Positions 32,001 to 43,591 of a stretch of DNA of 64,000 bases are shown piece by piece. The position numbers were made by a program, and so were the translations under genes. The notes beneath the pieces are model-generated. The model was not told the origin of the DNA. It made no database searches and saw nothing but the letters and a program-made list of their open reading frames with translations. Location: the NCBI GenBank assembly GCA_027924585.1, contig BSBM01000646.1:803501-867500 (forward strand), in the 5' to 3' direction. How positions within the stretch are numbered: the stretch's first letter is position 1; each line of letters begins with the position of its first letter. The stretch is from Larix kaempferi. Lineage: Eukaryota; Streptophyta; Pinopsida; Pinales; Pinaceae.

Positions 32001-33275
32001 GATTGATTCGTCGGTGGGAAAAATCAAGTTGAGAGGATCAAACAATGGTGGGAGTGTATGAGTTTCAGTCGAGAGCTGTGCCACTGTGTGATCAGTAGAA
32101 CAGTCGACCCAATCTGTGGCTGATTGGATCGCGTCATAAGCTGCAAGGTTTCTGTTCAAAGGCATGGAATTGCCATAGCCTTGGATCTGAGTAGGACTCG
32201 GGATCACCCATGAATCATCAGACGGGGTGACATGTGACGAAATCATGTTGACTGGTTGAAGATGGGTTCCCAGCTCTGGAAAAACTCCAATGAGGGATGA
32301 ATCCTTCATGAGACCAACACCTATGTCTTGGAACCGGTACCGAGGTTGATCCAATAACGGAACGGTATTGGCGGAGTTCGGATGGGAGTCTGGGATACAG
32401 TAATCCAATTGATCAATAGTGACAATTTTCCCTTCATGAGGAAATTGTACAATCCGGAAGACTGTAGATGCTATGGCAGTCATGGCATAGAACCAGTTCC
32501 GACCAAGTAGGAGGTTGTAATCCAAAGGTGCATCTACGACTTCGATGTGTACGGATACTGTTTTGCCCCCCAGTTCAACACCGATTGAGGGGATGAGTCC
32601 GTATGGTTGAAAACCATGTCCATCAAACGCTCTAAGAGTAGTGGGAGAAGTTGTGACCTCAGGCGATCCGAGGGCTCTCCAGCAGTTCAAAGACATAATC
32701 GACGTGGAAGCACCCTCATCTAACATAGTGCGGTGGATAACATTTCCACGGATTTTCGTATGCACCTGGAAGGCTAACTGGTGAGAAAGCCTAGGTTTAG
32801 CGTGCTCCAAGTTAAACATGACGGAGTTTGAAGTATCTGGGTCCAATGCCCCCAGTGCTGAAAGTAGGGTTCTACGCTGCATGGGGCAGTGTTGGAGAAC
32901 CTCGAGGGTTGACATAGCGCAAGGTGCTTGAGCCAAATCTTCAACAATGTTGTAGTTTTGGGCAGCTCGCGCATTCGGATTGAACGTCGCCTTTCGTATG
33001 GTGCCCTTGGGTGGGCGTAGCACTGTATCCATAAGTGGTCTCTCGATATGGAGGTGACCATTAGGGGGGGGAATAGGAATCGGATCTTCAACAGGAGACT
33101 TGCCTTTGGCTGTCTCCGATTGTTTGGTTGAACTTGGAGGATTGTCATACGTCTTTGAACGAGTGGTGATATTAATCTCCTCATTACTTGTCATTAGGAT
33201 CTCGCGGTTTGTGGACGTCTCTCCACGGGAAGGATTGGTCGGGTTGCCCCCTTGTGGGGATTCTTGGGCAACCAT
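29040..33275 (-). pseudogene. Tat-like pol: protease, RT, RNase H, integrase (one in-frame TGA)
   Basis: Starts with ATG at 33275, six bases after the gag TAG and in the same frame. The protease active site LDEGASTSIMS is near residue 187, in the DEGAS form of this branch. RT spans about residues 560-790, with VCVDYRDLNKACPKDNYP near 607, LPFGLKNAGATFQ and the catalytic box as YLDD near 707. RNase H follows at about 840-965 (SKSLLDSETRYSHVEKLALA). The integrase finger is at about 1010-1070 (HAGACGGHLSG, CPPCQFFHSKA) and the core has GIDFMHC, TDHGSHF and PQANGQVEAINKVLK. A TGA at 29565-29567 interrupts the core just after the catalytic Glu region. The frame continues to 29040 with WAYRTSVKSATGFTPFQLVYG and the YGPFIIKRV C-terminal domain. 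Apart from the TGA the frame is whole. Confidence 0.88.
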
Positions 33276-33284
33276 TTGCTATTG
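33276..33284 (-). promoter_or_regulatory. Candidate readthrough stop at the gag-pol junction
   Basis: The minus strand reads CAA TAG CAA, then ATG GTT. Gag and pol are in one frame across the TAG. CAA-UAG-CAA is the core of the tobamovirus-type leaky stop context; the next bases (AUG) do not complete the CARYYA rule. Confidence 0.45.
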
Positions 33285-36200
33285 CTGTTGGGGGAAAGGG
33301 TCAGTTAGCACTGCCGGTCTAGAGGATCCTTTAACGAATTTATGGACCTCGTCCTTGTAGGGACAGTCACGCGTATAATGATCATCTTGACAAATCAAGC
33401 AGGGAAACTTTGCTTTCCGACGTGGTTTTTGATCATTCTGGGTAGGTTGTGGTTTGGGGTTCTCCTGCTGGTTCTTCTTGGGTTTACCACGATTGTTTTT
33501 CTTCTTTCCTCCGGAGGGTTGTGATGTAGATTGGACTGCATTCACTTCGGAGGAGACAGCAGGAGAAGTGGAAGCTTTTGAAGCGGCCTGGGTAAAAGCG
33601 GGGGAAGCAGAAGCTTGTTGCCCCGTCGAGCTGGTAGCAGGCTGAGCCTTAACTGAACCAACGATACCATCAATGGGTGGTTCAGTAGTAGGCTTTGTAG
33701 GATCAGTGTGAATGCGGGAAGCATGTGGAAGAAGTTCGTGTAAAGTACCGGATTGAGTATATACTAAATCCATGTATTGTGCTGCCGAGATGGCTTGTTC
33801 TTCCGTAACAGGTCCGCGCATAGCAATATCTCTGGCTATGGGAGGCAAAAAGGATTTTGTAAACCAATCAGCAAGTAGCTGATCTGGAATAGGTGCCTTT
33901 ATTAGCCTACGGCGTCTTCGCCACTCATGGATGTGATCCGAGATGTGTGTAGAAGTGGTTTGACGCAGTGAAGTTAGCAGTTCTGTTCCAGTCTCATATC
34001 GGATGGGAAGCTGGAAATGTGTCAGAAACTGCATAGCCAAAGTGTTGAAATCACGAAAAGAGTGTTGTGGCAGCTCGATGTACCATTTTGCTGCCGTTCC
34101 GGTAAGCGTACGTTGGAAGAGCCGAAGTCGGATGGAATCATCCATCAAGGAGTTTGATGAACACCAAAGATGGAAGGTCATCACGTGGTTCTTGGGGTCT
34201 TCCCCGGGCTTAGCATCGAACTTGGGAATGTCCGATGGTAGTTTGGATGGGATAGGTGGCCAGTGAGGTTCATGCCATATAGGATCGTTAATAAGCCTCG
34301 ACAAATCAGGTAGATCAAGTGTGGCCAAGAAGGGAAGCTGACGGTTGGTCTGCGGGTATGAGTAATAACCATGTGGTGCAGGGAACCCTGGAGGGCCTTG
34401 CATAGCATGCTGCTGTGTGTTATACCCATATGTGTTTCCCGCGGGATACTGCTGGAAGTTCTGCGGATAATAAGCCATCTGGTTAACCGGTTGATTGTAA
34501 GCAACTGGTTGGTAAGTGTTCTGCTGAGTGGGTATAGTACCCTGAGGCTGTTGATGCCCAGGATTGGTTGCTATTCCTTGTTGGGAAAAAGTTCCTTGGA
34601 ATTGTTGTGTTCCAGGGATGTTGCCACCATACTGTGTAAGTGGAGGATTTCCCATAGCAGGGTTGGGGGGTGGTTGCGACGGTGGTGTCCATGGAATGCT
34701 CGTTCCTGCTTGAGGAACGAGTGGAAATTGAAGTGACGGGTTCCAAGGAGTTGTGGCAGCCGAAGGGTAAGGGAAGCCAGAATTCAAGTTGGGGGAAATC
34801 TGAGATTGCCCCCCAGCTTGGTTCCAGTTTCCGAAAAGTGAGTACCCCCCACTCTGTGGGATTTGATGATCCCAAGAAGGAAGCATACCTGACAGGGGTG
34901 GTTGAGAGTAAGGCCCGGTGGGAACACCGGAATAAGGTTGCCCGCTGCCAGGTGGATTGTACATACCAAACTGAGTAGAAACTGCTGGTTGGGAAACTTG
35001 TTGGAGCGAGCCAATAGGTTGTCCGCCAGCAGTTAGGTTGGATGGCCCTATGTGAGGAGGCTGTAGACTGGGAACTGGGTTCCCAGCAAAAGGTTGTCCT
35101 CCGACTGGTTGGGTTGATGGCCCACCAGTTGGAGGTTGTTGACTAACAATGGGGTTCCCAACAAAAGGTTTCCCCCCAGCTGGTTGGGTTGATGGCCCAC
35201 CAGGGAGGGTTTGTAAGTTGGAGTTAGGGACCATTGCAGTCGGTTGTCCACCTCCTGAAATAGTATAAATGGTGGCTGAAGGTGATCCTCCGGTCGAAAC
35301 GGAAGATCCGGCAGTATGACTAGGTGTTCTTCCGCCGCTAGCTAAGTATGATAGCATGGATTGGCCAACGGCGCCAAAAGTACCGATTAGCGAAGGCGGT
35401 TGTCCGTATTGGACAGGTGAGGACGGAGAAAAAACTGGGTTATCCCTCATAGAATGTGCACCAAACATTGGTGATGACAGCAAATGTGGGGAATTTAGCC
35501 CAGGAGTATCAGCGTCGTCCATCACGTGTTCAATAATAGGAGAACCATCGAGAACTGGGTCCGAGTTCATATCCTGAAAAAGATTTTGGGGATCCGGCAG
35601 GAACCTAGGTGTAGTAAAGTCCGAAGGTCCTGAGCCGTCTGCAAAGGAATGATGAAATTCTGTGTTAGACGGAACGTTGGGATCCCTATAGTCAGAAGGA
35701 CGAGAAACAGGGGGGTATCTAGACGCTGTCGAAAGCATTTGCTCTGTGTTGCGTCTAAATTGTGCCGATGCTAACGGAGAGTTCGCTAGGCTAACCATAC
35801 TAGACTGAATGGAAGCCATAATTTCGTGTCCCGGTGGGATGTTGGGTAGATGAAAAGTGCGAGGTACGTTGCTAGAAGAACTTGTCTCCTGAGGATGAAC
35901 ACTGGGTGACGTAGTAATAACAGGCGGAAGTTCCGTCTGGGAAGTAATGAAGCCATAATCAGGTTCAAAAGGTGTGTCAGGTAGACGAGTATCTTCAACG
36001 ATCTCAACATAGCCGCCTGGGACTGAAATTAGGCCAGGTATGTCCTGGTCGGATCCTTCCGTGGTGCCAATAGATCCGTCTATATCATCGTGGAAAGTGT
36101 CTGATGGACGGGAAGTGTTGGCCTCCGGTAGAAGGATGACCTCTGGTCTAGTACTCTGGGTCGTGCTAGGTTCGGCTGCTGTAACTGTGCCCACTGTTAT

Positions 36201-36479
36201 AGATAAATCTGGGATGACAGTGGGTGAGGTGACAGTGGAAGCCTCAGACATGCTAGTGGTCATAGAAGCTGCAATGGATTCTGAGACTGTGCTGTGTGTG
36301 GCAGTTACAGGCGTAACTGAAGATGTTGTACGTATCGGCGGTGGGATGTTGCCTCGACCAGCACCGCGGCCAGGAGGAGCAGGAATGCGTGATGCAGGCG
36401 GACCAGAAGTCCGTGGCGGTGGTGGTGGTGGAGGGCTTAGGCCCTGTTGTCTTCATGATCTTCTTTGTTGATCTGACAT
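33279..36479 (-). pseudogene. Tat-like gag (1066 codons from the likely start, one early TGA)
   Basis: The ancestral start is probably ATG at 36479 (MSDQQRRS), followed by an in-frame TGA at codon 9 and then open frame. The longest clean frame starts at ATG 36263 (994 aa). The N-terminal two-thirds are low-complexity, rich in Pro, Ser, Thr, Gln and Gly. They include a tandem repeat of about 20 residues built on GGPSTQPVGGQPFAGNP near residues 345-430 of the 994-aa frame. The gag domain follows at about 680-830 (FDAKPGEDPKNHVMTFHLW, TGTAAKWY, WFTKSFLP). A basic Lys/Gln linker and the zinc knuckle CLICQDDHYTRDC come next, and the frame ends FPQQQ with TAG at 33279-33281. The TAG is followed by CAA and the pol frame, so it may be a programmed readthrough codon. 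Confidence 0.8.
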
Positions 36480-38274
36480 GATGACAGGAAAATGAAAATC
36501 GGGGGCAGTACTGTAAACAAAGAACTCAAAAACTCTAATGCAGCCGAGTGTGCAAAAGAGGAGCTAGAAAAAGCAAGGCTCACAGGCCAAAAAAGCAAGC
36601 TCTAAAATCTATACTGAGACCGGTGTCTCAATAAGCGAGCTGATCAACAAAAATGGCCAGAATGCCAACAAGCAGTCCCTACAAAGAAAAAATGACCCTC
36701 TACAAAGATGAGACGCCAAGCAAACTCCTAACTAAGAGCTGGAGACCTCAACAGGCTGTATCCTTCGCAAGGTGATGAAATCCAAGTCGAACAATACAAC
36801 ATGAGAGACCGATATAAGAAGGATATCCCTCTACCGAAAGGGATCCTGGGTAAAAGAGCCCTAGTAGAATAGATACTAAGCCACCTCGTTCATGACACGT
36901 CGGAAAAGGTTTTGGGCACTTCAGCCTTCCGAAGAAGACAGCGATCGATGTTGCCTTAGGGCTAAGTGGAGTGCGGTATTCCACAGAGTCCGTCCGGTTC
37001 TCAATCTCGCGGCCGTTTAACCCCTGAACAGTTAGAAACAGTCAGGAGGCCCCTCCACAAACTAGCTGTGACCGTGTCAATAAGTACTAGAGGATTTTAG
37101 TTCCCTAAAGACAACGACTATGTCTCAGATGAAAATGACAAGGGGGAATTATTTTGATGCCTATCCCCGGTGTCCTACCTAACTACCAAATTCTTTTGAT
37201 TTCCTCAAGTGAGGTTAAAGTTGGTTTAATTAGGGTGATTAATTTTAGTGGCTGTCTTTACTCAATCGGGTAGTGGACGTGAGACTTGATGGTGTTATGA
37301 CGACTCAAACCATGCAAATGAGAATGAATCATAAACAAGCCTTTGTCTTCGATGAAATCTAGCTAAGGTAAAGATAGAGGTTCTTCGATCCAATATGCAT
37401 AACAACTTTCACAAGCAATCAAAGTAAAAGATTTTTCTTTTCTTTTTGATTTATAAACCAAGCCAAGCTGAAGTAAACACGCTTTTCAATGCACTGATTT
37501 TACAATCTACAATGCTTCTATGATGAGAATTTTTATGGCAAAATTAATGGTTCATTTCCCTATGCAAAATGGCACTAGACTTTTTCAAATTAAACAACAA
37601 ATTTGCTCTCAACCAATGATCTTTTTAATTTACTGAAAATGATAATGACAATATGACTGTAAAACTACAGTGTTCAGTAACAGAAGACAGTGGTGTTGAG
37701 TTGGTTGTGGGGAAAAGCCAAGTCAAATGCAATCAAATTGAAAAATGACCAATATGTCAAAAGTGCCACTTAATTCAATCAATCAATCAAGCTCACAAAC
37801 CATGTAATAAGCAGACCAAACAGACTGGAAATTAACCAGGATGCTAACAGGCAACAGTAAAGACTATCTGAGGCAGGGAGAAACTCAGGAAACCAAGCAA
37901 AAATTAAAAAAAATTTACCTACTTGCAGACACTACCGCGGGCTATAGACTGCCTGAAGCGCGGCACTGTGTAACTGTCGCGCTGGTATGAATGCCTAGGA
38001 CGCGGCACTGTGTAAATGTCGCGCTGGAAGTGGTTAAGAGGGCGCGGCACTGTAGCAAGAGGGAAAAAAAACGCAACTGGAAAAGAAAAAATCAAGTTTT
38101 CAGGGTTGTTGCTAACCCAGGGGACTCAGTAATTAAACAGGGAGATAAATACTGCGAGGAGGGGTGAATAAGGGTCAAAAAAGACCAAAATTCAAGGTGG
38201 TTTGAAGTGCAACAAAAGACTGATAATTCAAAGATAAATGACTGTGAATTTGAACCAATCAAGCAGTAATCAAA
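36480..38274 (-). other. Tat-like element 5' leader
   Basis: About 1.8 kb between PBS and gag with no convincing ORF. Its upstream part, about 37957-38053, has three copies of GCGCGGCACTGT-type motif at 37958, 38001 and 38042. The first two are in tandem with a partner GTCGCGCTGG about 5 bp after each. In autonomous Tat/Ogre elements this position often carries an extra ORF; none is apparent here. Confidence 0.55.
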
Positions 38275-38290
38275 CCCAGCGGAGTCGCCA
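38275..38290 (-). other. PBS of the Tat-like element
   Basis: The minus strand reads TGGCGACTCCGCTGGG, four bases from the 5' LTR. It begins with TGG, the complement of the tRNA CCA end, and differs from the initiator-Met PBS of the other elements here. I cannot name the tRNA with certainty. Confidence 0.7.
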
Positions 38291-38294
38291 TTCT

Positions 38295-39229
38295 TGTTAT
38301 GTGGAATTCTGCCCTACGGATAAGTCAAAACTCCCTTAGGCTAAAGTAGGATCTAACTAACTCTAGGCTAAGAACAGACAAAACAAATGCAACCTTGAAT
38401 CCCTAGATCTAACAAACATTTCAGAATTAAAATGCTGAAGAGAATAGAAAGGAGTTTAACTGACCTTGTATCCAAACGCTTGTCTTTGATATTTGCCCAA
38501 GCTCCAAGTAAACCTGTTAACAATGGAACCAAAACACAAGCATGTACTATTCTCTAACAATCTGAAAACATGAGTTAGGATCTAAATCTATGAAAGATAC
38601 AAATCACATGATTAAAACAAGATTAACACAAATGATTTGGGAAAACAAGACAAGTTATTCCATTACAACTTGAAGATTACTTACAAAGGGTGCTTGATGC
38701 CCAAGCCAATCCTTCAACTCCAAGTATCTTCTCCTCTTAGCTATCTCCACAATGCTGCAAGACCATAAGTTTGGTGCTCTCAAGAGTCCCCCCCCACTTC
38801 CCAATGGCATACCTCTCTTTTATAGTGAATGGTGAGGTTAACCAACAAGAGAGATAGGTGGATCTAAGGAGGGATAAGTGGATCAGGGTTTCTAATCGAA
38901 GGAGGTGAGTTGGGATCGAATCAAGGAACCCAATCTTCCATCATCTTCGAAAATCCAAGATCCCATAAGTCAAGGGCAAAAACTATTAAAAGGGTGCCGC
39001 GCTTTGCAAATGCTACAGGGCGCGGCACTGTGCCGCGTTTTGTCAAGCTGGCAGGACGCGGTAGTGTATGGAAATAAAGTCCAAGGTGGGTCAAAACTTG
39101 GCAGGGTGAATTTACCTTCAAGGTTGACTCATCATCTGTCTCTTCTGGATGGTTCAAAACAGTAGGGAAAGTGTCGTCGAAAATGTGTTGTGATGGGGAT
39201 GCGACACCGTGAAATATAGAGGTATAACA
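38295..39229 (-). repeat. 5' LTR of the Tat-like element
   Basis: 935 bp, TG...CA, followed by TSD TGGCT at 39230-39234. Going in the direction of transcription, the GC palindrome (39021-39037) lies about 195 bp upstream of the TATA box (38817-38824). Confidence 0.95.
38817..38824 (-). promoter_or_regulatory. TATA box of the Tat-like 5' LTR
   Basis: TATAAAAG on the minus strand, about 405 bp into the LTR. A run of eight G follows on the same strand about 30 bp downstream, close to the expected start of transcription. Confidence 0.55.
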
Positions 39230-39234
39230 TGGCT

Positions 39235-39590
39235 CCAATACACGTGGTGAACTTTTGGCACTGTGGGTGGCCTTGTATTTTGCAACAAGAAAAGGCATCA
39301 TGCTCTGGTCTTTGTATGGCGACTCCCGATCGGTTATTGATTGGGCTTCTGGTCGGGGAGGCCTCCTCTCACTGGCCCTTTCGCCATGGATGGATATGGT
39401 CTGCTTAATGCTTCAGGACGTCCCTCATCTCATCATCGAGCATATCTCTCGGGAACACAATGAACACGTTGATTTTCTGTCCAAGTTGGCTCTTTTGGCG
39501 GTGGATGGTTGTATCTATTTTGAATTTTGGTCTCACTCCATGCTCCAATCTAGCGGCAGCCTCCTTCTTCTAGTATCCTCTTGCTGGTGA
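39235..39590 (+). pseudogene. LINE ORF2 C-terminus: rest of RNase H
   Basis: Continues the RNase H cut at 23660. It reads TRGELLALWVALYFA (catalytic E), YGDSRSVIDWA (D) and ISREHNEHVDFLSKLAL (final D). Joined across the Tat insertion the RNase H domain is complete, so this LINE's C-terminus was intact in sequence when the Tat-like element landed. The frame ends at 39590. Confidence 0.75.
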
Positions 39591-39936
39591 AGGGGCGATG
39601 GATCTTTGGAGCTTCATATTTTTTGGTTTTCTGGCAGCGGTACCTTTTTTGGTTTTTACTCTCTTCCACTTCTATGGACTTTCTTTTTACTTTATTTTGT
39701 CCCGCCTTTATGGACTGGGACTTTGGTACCTTGGTTGGTATGGCTTTTGGTGACTTTGGTTTTTATTGCTATCGATGAATCTCATGGTGCCACCTCGATA
39801 TTACTTGGGGAGGTGTTGTTGCCTTGGATTGGCTCCTGGCGGATGTATTGGATCACTTTCCTCATCGAAAGATTATGTATTTGACAATCTATTATATATT
39901 TCTATTGAATAGATAGCTATTTTTCGTTTTGAAAAA
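39591..39936 (+). other. 3' UTR and A-tail of the truncated LINE
   Basis: T-rich untranslated end, finishing TTCGTTTTGAAAAA. The right TSD occupies 39937-39951. Confidence 0.7.
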
Positions 39937-39951
39937 ATAGATGCTCGTGGT

Positions 39952-42900
39952 TCAAAAAGTATTTTAAAATGAAATTTTAAATTTAAGAACGGTATATACT
40001 TGGCATGGTTAATTTTGAAGGTCTCGTAAAACATTTATGAAGGGAAAGTACGGCCAAAGATTAGCTTCATGCGTGAATTAAACATCACATAATTCATGTT
40101 TAAAGAAAAAAAAATCACCAAATTCTATTCAAGCCTATCTCTTTCTTTATGTGTAGTATCAAATTATCAATAAAAGTGATATTGTCGAGCACATGCAAAC
40201 TGTATATGCTTTGCAAGTTGGGGATCAAATTTGAAGGGTGGGGTCCCATTTCACTTTGAAGGGCTATGAGATATTGAACCCTTCAATGCTGACATGTAAA
40301 AATAAGTCATTTTTTTCATTTGAAAATGTATTAGTACATCAAAATTTCATTGTTTACTTACGTAGTAAAGTTGAGAGGCTTTATTTTTTGCCTCTTAAAA
40401 TTTTAACCAATATAATAATAAGTTAACTTGCTAACCCCATTCCAATCCAACTTTCATCTTTACAGCCAAAATTAATACTATTTTACTTTTTCATGATCTG
40501 CCTGAACATGAGAATTTATTAGTGAAACATAACTTAGGAGACACATAGAAAATCCACACCTGTTTTCCGTAGGGATGCAACCGTGGTCAGTGCCAGCTGC
40601 CCGGGGAAGTGCTCGGTTTCAGAGTGAAAACAATGCTCTTCCTTGTCCCCTCCATTTCAGGAAAGTTAAAGGGAGGCTAAATTCTCAAGAGATTCGATCG
40701 AGCGACAATGGAAAATAGGGCAAGGCAAGGAGCACATGGAATCATATGCATGTACACAAAACATATGAAGAAAGAAGCAACTGTTGTTGTTGCTATGGTT
40801 GGGAATCGATAAATTCTGTTTTGAACAACATCTAATGGAGATTTGTGACAAACCCACTCTTGGGTCTAGGCTTCAAATTTGAATCCTTCAAGGACCATTT
40901 GAAGTTACAAATTTTCAATCAAATAATAATATTGTGTTTGAACTTTGAAGTTACAAAATTTTTAAATAATTGATGGGATCATGAATGGATAAAATGATGT
41001 ACATACCTGTAAATTCATAGGATATCAACAATCCAGTTAGCCTTGAAGTTGAGCTCCTCAAAGAAAACAAATTTCTTTATATATGTTTATGGCAGGCCGA
41101 CATTGGTAGCTTAGCTTTGCAAACTCTCCTGGAGGACTAGAGGAGATAGGGTAGGTGGAACTTGGAATTAGTAGCTCGACCACGATGAAGCAGGGGTATA
41201 AGCAAAAGCTTGTTTGTATTCCTATAATATTATATATTGATGGTCGGAGCCATGGAAGCATGGAATTCAAACATTGACTTGATACAACAAATTAAGAAAA
41301 CACAAGGTGGGACTCGAGAGCCGTAGGATTGACTTGATACAACAAAGAAAACACAGGGTGTGAGGTTGGGGGCCGTAGACGGTAGGATTAACTTGATAAA
41401 ACAAAGAAAACAAAGGGTTGTGGGCAGGGGCCACGGGCGGGAGCGACAACCTGCAACATTACAAGAAGTTTCTGGATTGTGGAGTTTGTCCGAAATGCCA
41501 AATTTGGGGCACATTAACATAATATATTATACATTGAATACTAAATTAACTCACGAAGTCAAAAGTCACAAATTGGTATGTGATAACTGGTAACTTGGTA
41601 AGCCCGCTGCCAGCAACACGTATGAGCCACCAACCATATTTAATAAAGTTGTTGTTTCCATTAAATGTGTTAAACACGTAAGCGCTCACCGCTAACACGC
41701 GAACTTAGAAGCGTTCAAGACATGGGCTACACAATGTAAGCCCATCCACATAAATTGGTCAATGATATTATTAGAGGCCCAATGGCCCATGATCCATCGA
41801 TGACCATACATGTGGATATTGGAGAGTAACCAAGTACCAAGTCCCACTCCCAAGTCACCTAGCTAGTAGCCACATTCCCAATTTCCCACTGAAAATTGTC
41901 GACGAGTGAAATTTGAAGCTGCCCTTCTGTTGCAATTTTAAACAATAGTGGTTAATTTAATTATTGAAAGGCTTACCATGAAATTAAATTTTTTTTGCAT
42001 GGTAAAATTTGAGGTGGCCTTCTATGATGTGTAAAATGGCCTTTGAAGGGTTGAAGGCTTCAAATTTGAATCCTATTGCAACTTGAATTCCGCCAGCGTC
42101 CATTCAGAAGACAAGACACCACAACTACGCCGAGCCAAGCTTATTTCTTTGTCATAATGTGGACAGGGATCACGGGCTAAAAAGTCTTCTTGAATGGACA
42201 CCAGCGTCCATTCAGAAGACAAGACACCACAACTACGCCGAGCCAAGCTTATCTCTTTGTCATAATGTGGACACGGATCACGGGCTAAAAAGTCTTCTTG
42301 AATGGACACCACTGACGGACAAGATGCTGAACCAGCTGTGCCGAAAAAATGAATTGACTGGAAACCGATCACGGGCTAAGAAAGTTAGAAGTATTATTGA
42401 ATGCACTCCACTGACGGACAAGATGCTGAACCAGCTGTAGTGAAAAACACTGCGCCGCGCCAAGCCTGTCCTTTTTACATGTGGGGATCAATACACATGA
42501 TATTGTCGGTCTGCTTTTCGACTAAATTTATCCACCAACCATTCAGAAGACAAGGTTCTCACACCGGAAGAGATGTACCCACCGAACGAAAAAGTATAAT
42601 GAATGGACACCGATCACGGGCTAAAAAATATTATTGAAGGGACACCACTAACTCATAAGATGCTAAACCAGCTGTACTGAAAAAATGAATTGACTGGACA
42701 CCACTACCGGACGAAAAAATGAATTGAACGGACACCACTGAATTGAATGGGCAGCACTGCTCTTGGGACTAAATGGAAGGGGCCCTCCCTGAATAGAATA
42801 GGCAACACTAGCGCACGGACAAGATGCTCAAATAGCTGTACCCAAAAATGTTCAAAGCATTAGGCCGTCGCGGTGCAGTTGATTGTTGATTCGTCGGTAA

Positions 42901-43488
42901 CTACGCCTTTAACAGATAAATACTTTTAACACAATATTTAATCATAAGATTAATAAAAGAAAAACAAATTATTTCATTAATATTCTCATACTACTATCAT
43001 TGGCCTTCCTCATACAAGAGGTATGTTAGTTTAATTTACAAATATTAAATTTGGACTTGATTACTCTCAATGTAAATAGGTTTTATTTTTACCTTTTTAA
43101 AGAAAGAAGTGTCTATATCATAGAACAATTTCAATATATATAAATATTTTTTTAATAATGGGAACATTTTATAAATAAATATATAAAAAAATATTGTTTC
43201 AATTTTATTATTATTATTATTAATATTTATTTTTATTTTATAATAAAATGTTTCTTAAAACTCATTCATTTAGGTTTAAGATATAGGTCACATGGTGCAA
43301 CATATAAATAGGCACATAGTATATTTAATTAAATGGAAATTTATTTTAAAAAATAACTAATTGTCAAATTTATTAAAAAATATTAATAAAGAGGCAAATA
43401 TGGTAGCGTGATAGTGCTCCTAGTACAATGTGGAGAATCGAGAAAGAAAAAAAATACATATTAATATAATATGGAGGATTCACAGGAA
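39952..43488. other. AT-rich intergenic DNA with small tandem repeats
   Basis: No gene or element that I can support on either strand. It holds three copies of a 55-59-bp unit (TTGACTTGATACAACAAA... at 41274, 41329 and 41388) and the 108-bp duplication at 42093-42308. 42900-43480 is extremely AT-rich. Confidence 0.6.
42093..42308. repeat. 108-bp tandem duplication, two copies
   Basis: Copies 42093-42200 and 42201-42308 differ at two or three positions. The junction forms the inverted repeat TGAATGGA...TCCATTCA. Diverged pieces of the same unit (ATCACGGGCTAA, GACGGACAAGATGCTGAACCAGCTG, TGAATGGACACC) continue to about 42840, so a larger decayed array is present. Confidence 0.8.
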
Positions 43489-43591
43489 AAAAATACATGT
43501 TATTTCATTGTATCCACGTTTTTTTTTTCAAACTGAAAAAAAAAAGCTATACTTTATTTAGAAAAGTATGTTTACATGTCCAGTATGGATT
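43489..43591. repeat. Host repeat unit left of the full-length LINE, with TSD
   Basis: AAAAATACATGTTATTTCAT... through TTTACATGTCCAGTATGGATT. The last 16 bases, 43576-43591, are the left TSD of the LINE. The same unit recurs to the right of the LINE at 52212-52370. Confidence 0.75.

Larger units (their letters stand above)
23661..39229 (-). mobile_element. Young 15.6-kb Tat-like Ty3/gypsy element with antisense gene
   Basis: 935-bp LTRs at 23661-24595 and 38295-39229 are identical as far as I can read. The perfect TSD is TGGCT (23656-23660 and 39230-39234). On the minus strand the order is 5' LTR, PBS, 1.8-kb leader, gag, TAG, pol (protease, RT, RNase H, integrase), archaeal-type RNase H, about 4 kb of 3' sequence, PPT, 3' LTR. 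The 3' sequence carries a spliced PMD-like gene on the opposite strand. Element size, the DEGAS protease box, a second RNase H and an antisense 3' ORF point to the Tat/Ogre branch. Two in-frame TGA codons suggest this copy moved with proteins made by a sister element. Confidence 0.92.
22978..39936 (+). mobile_element. 5'-truncated LINE split by the Tat-like element
   Basis: Only the 3' end of a LINE: the last part of ORF2 (finger and RNase H) and a 3' UTR ending TTTTGAAAAA. A perfect 15-bp target duplication ATAGATGCTCGTGGT lies at 22963-22977 and 39937-39951, the signature of target-primed insertion with 5' truncation. Excluding the 15.6-kb Tat insertion, the LINE is about 1.4 kb. Its protein is distinct from the LINE at 3987-22825. 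Confidence 0.88.

Noticed and set aside
35048-36471. Plus- and minus-strand ORFs overlapping gag, such as 36040-36471
   Set aside because: Shadows of the Pro/Gly-rich gag repeats; the gag frame is the long one, with a gag domain and zinc knuckle.
39952-43488. Host gene in the intergenic region
   Set aside because: No frame above about 110 codons, no splice-linked exons or domains; ORFs such as 41230-41520 are repeat shadows.
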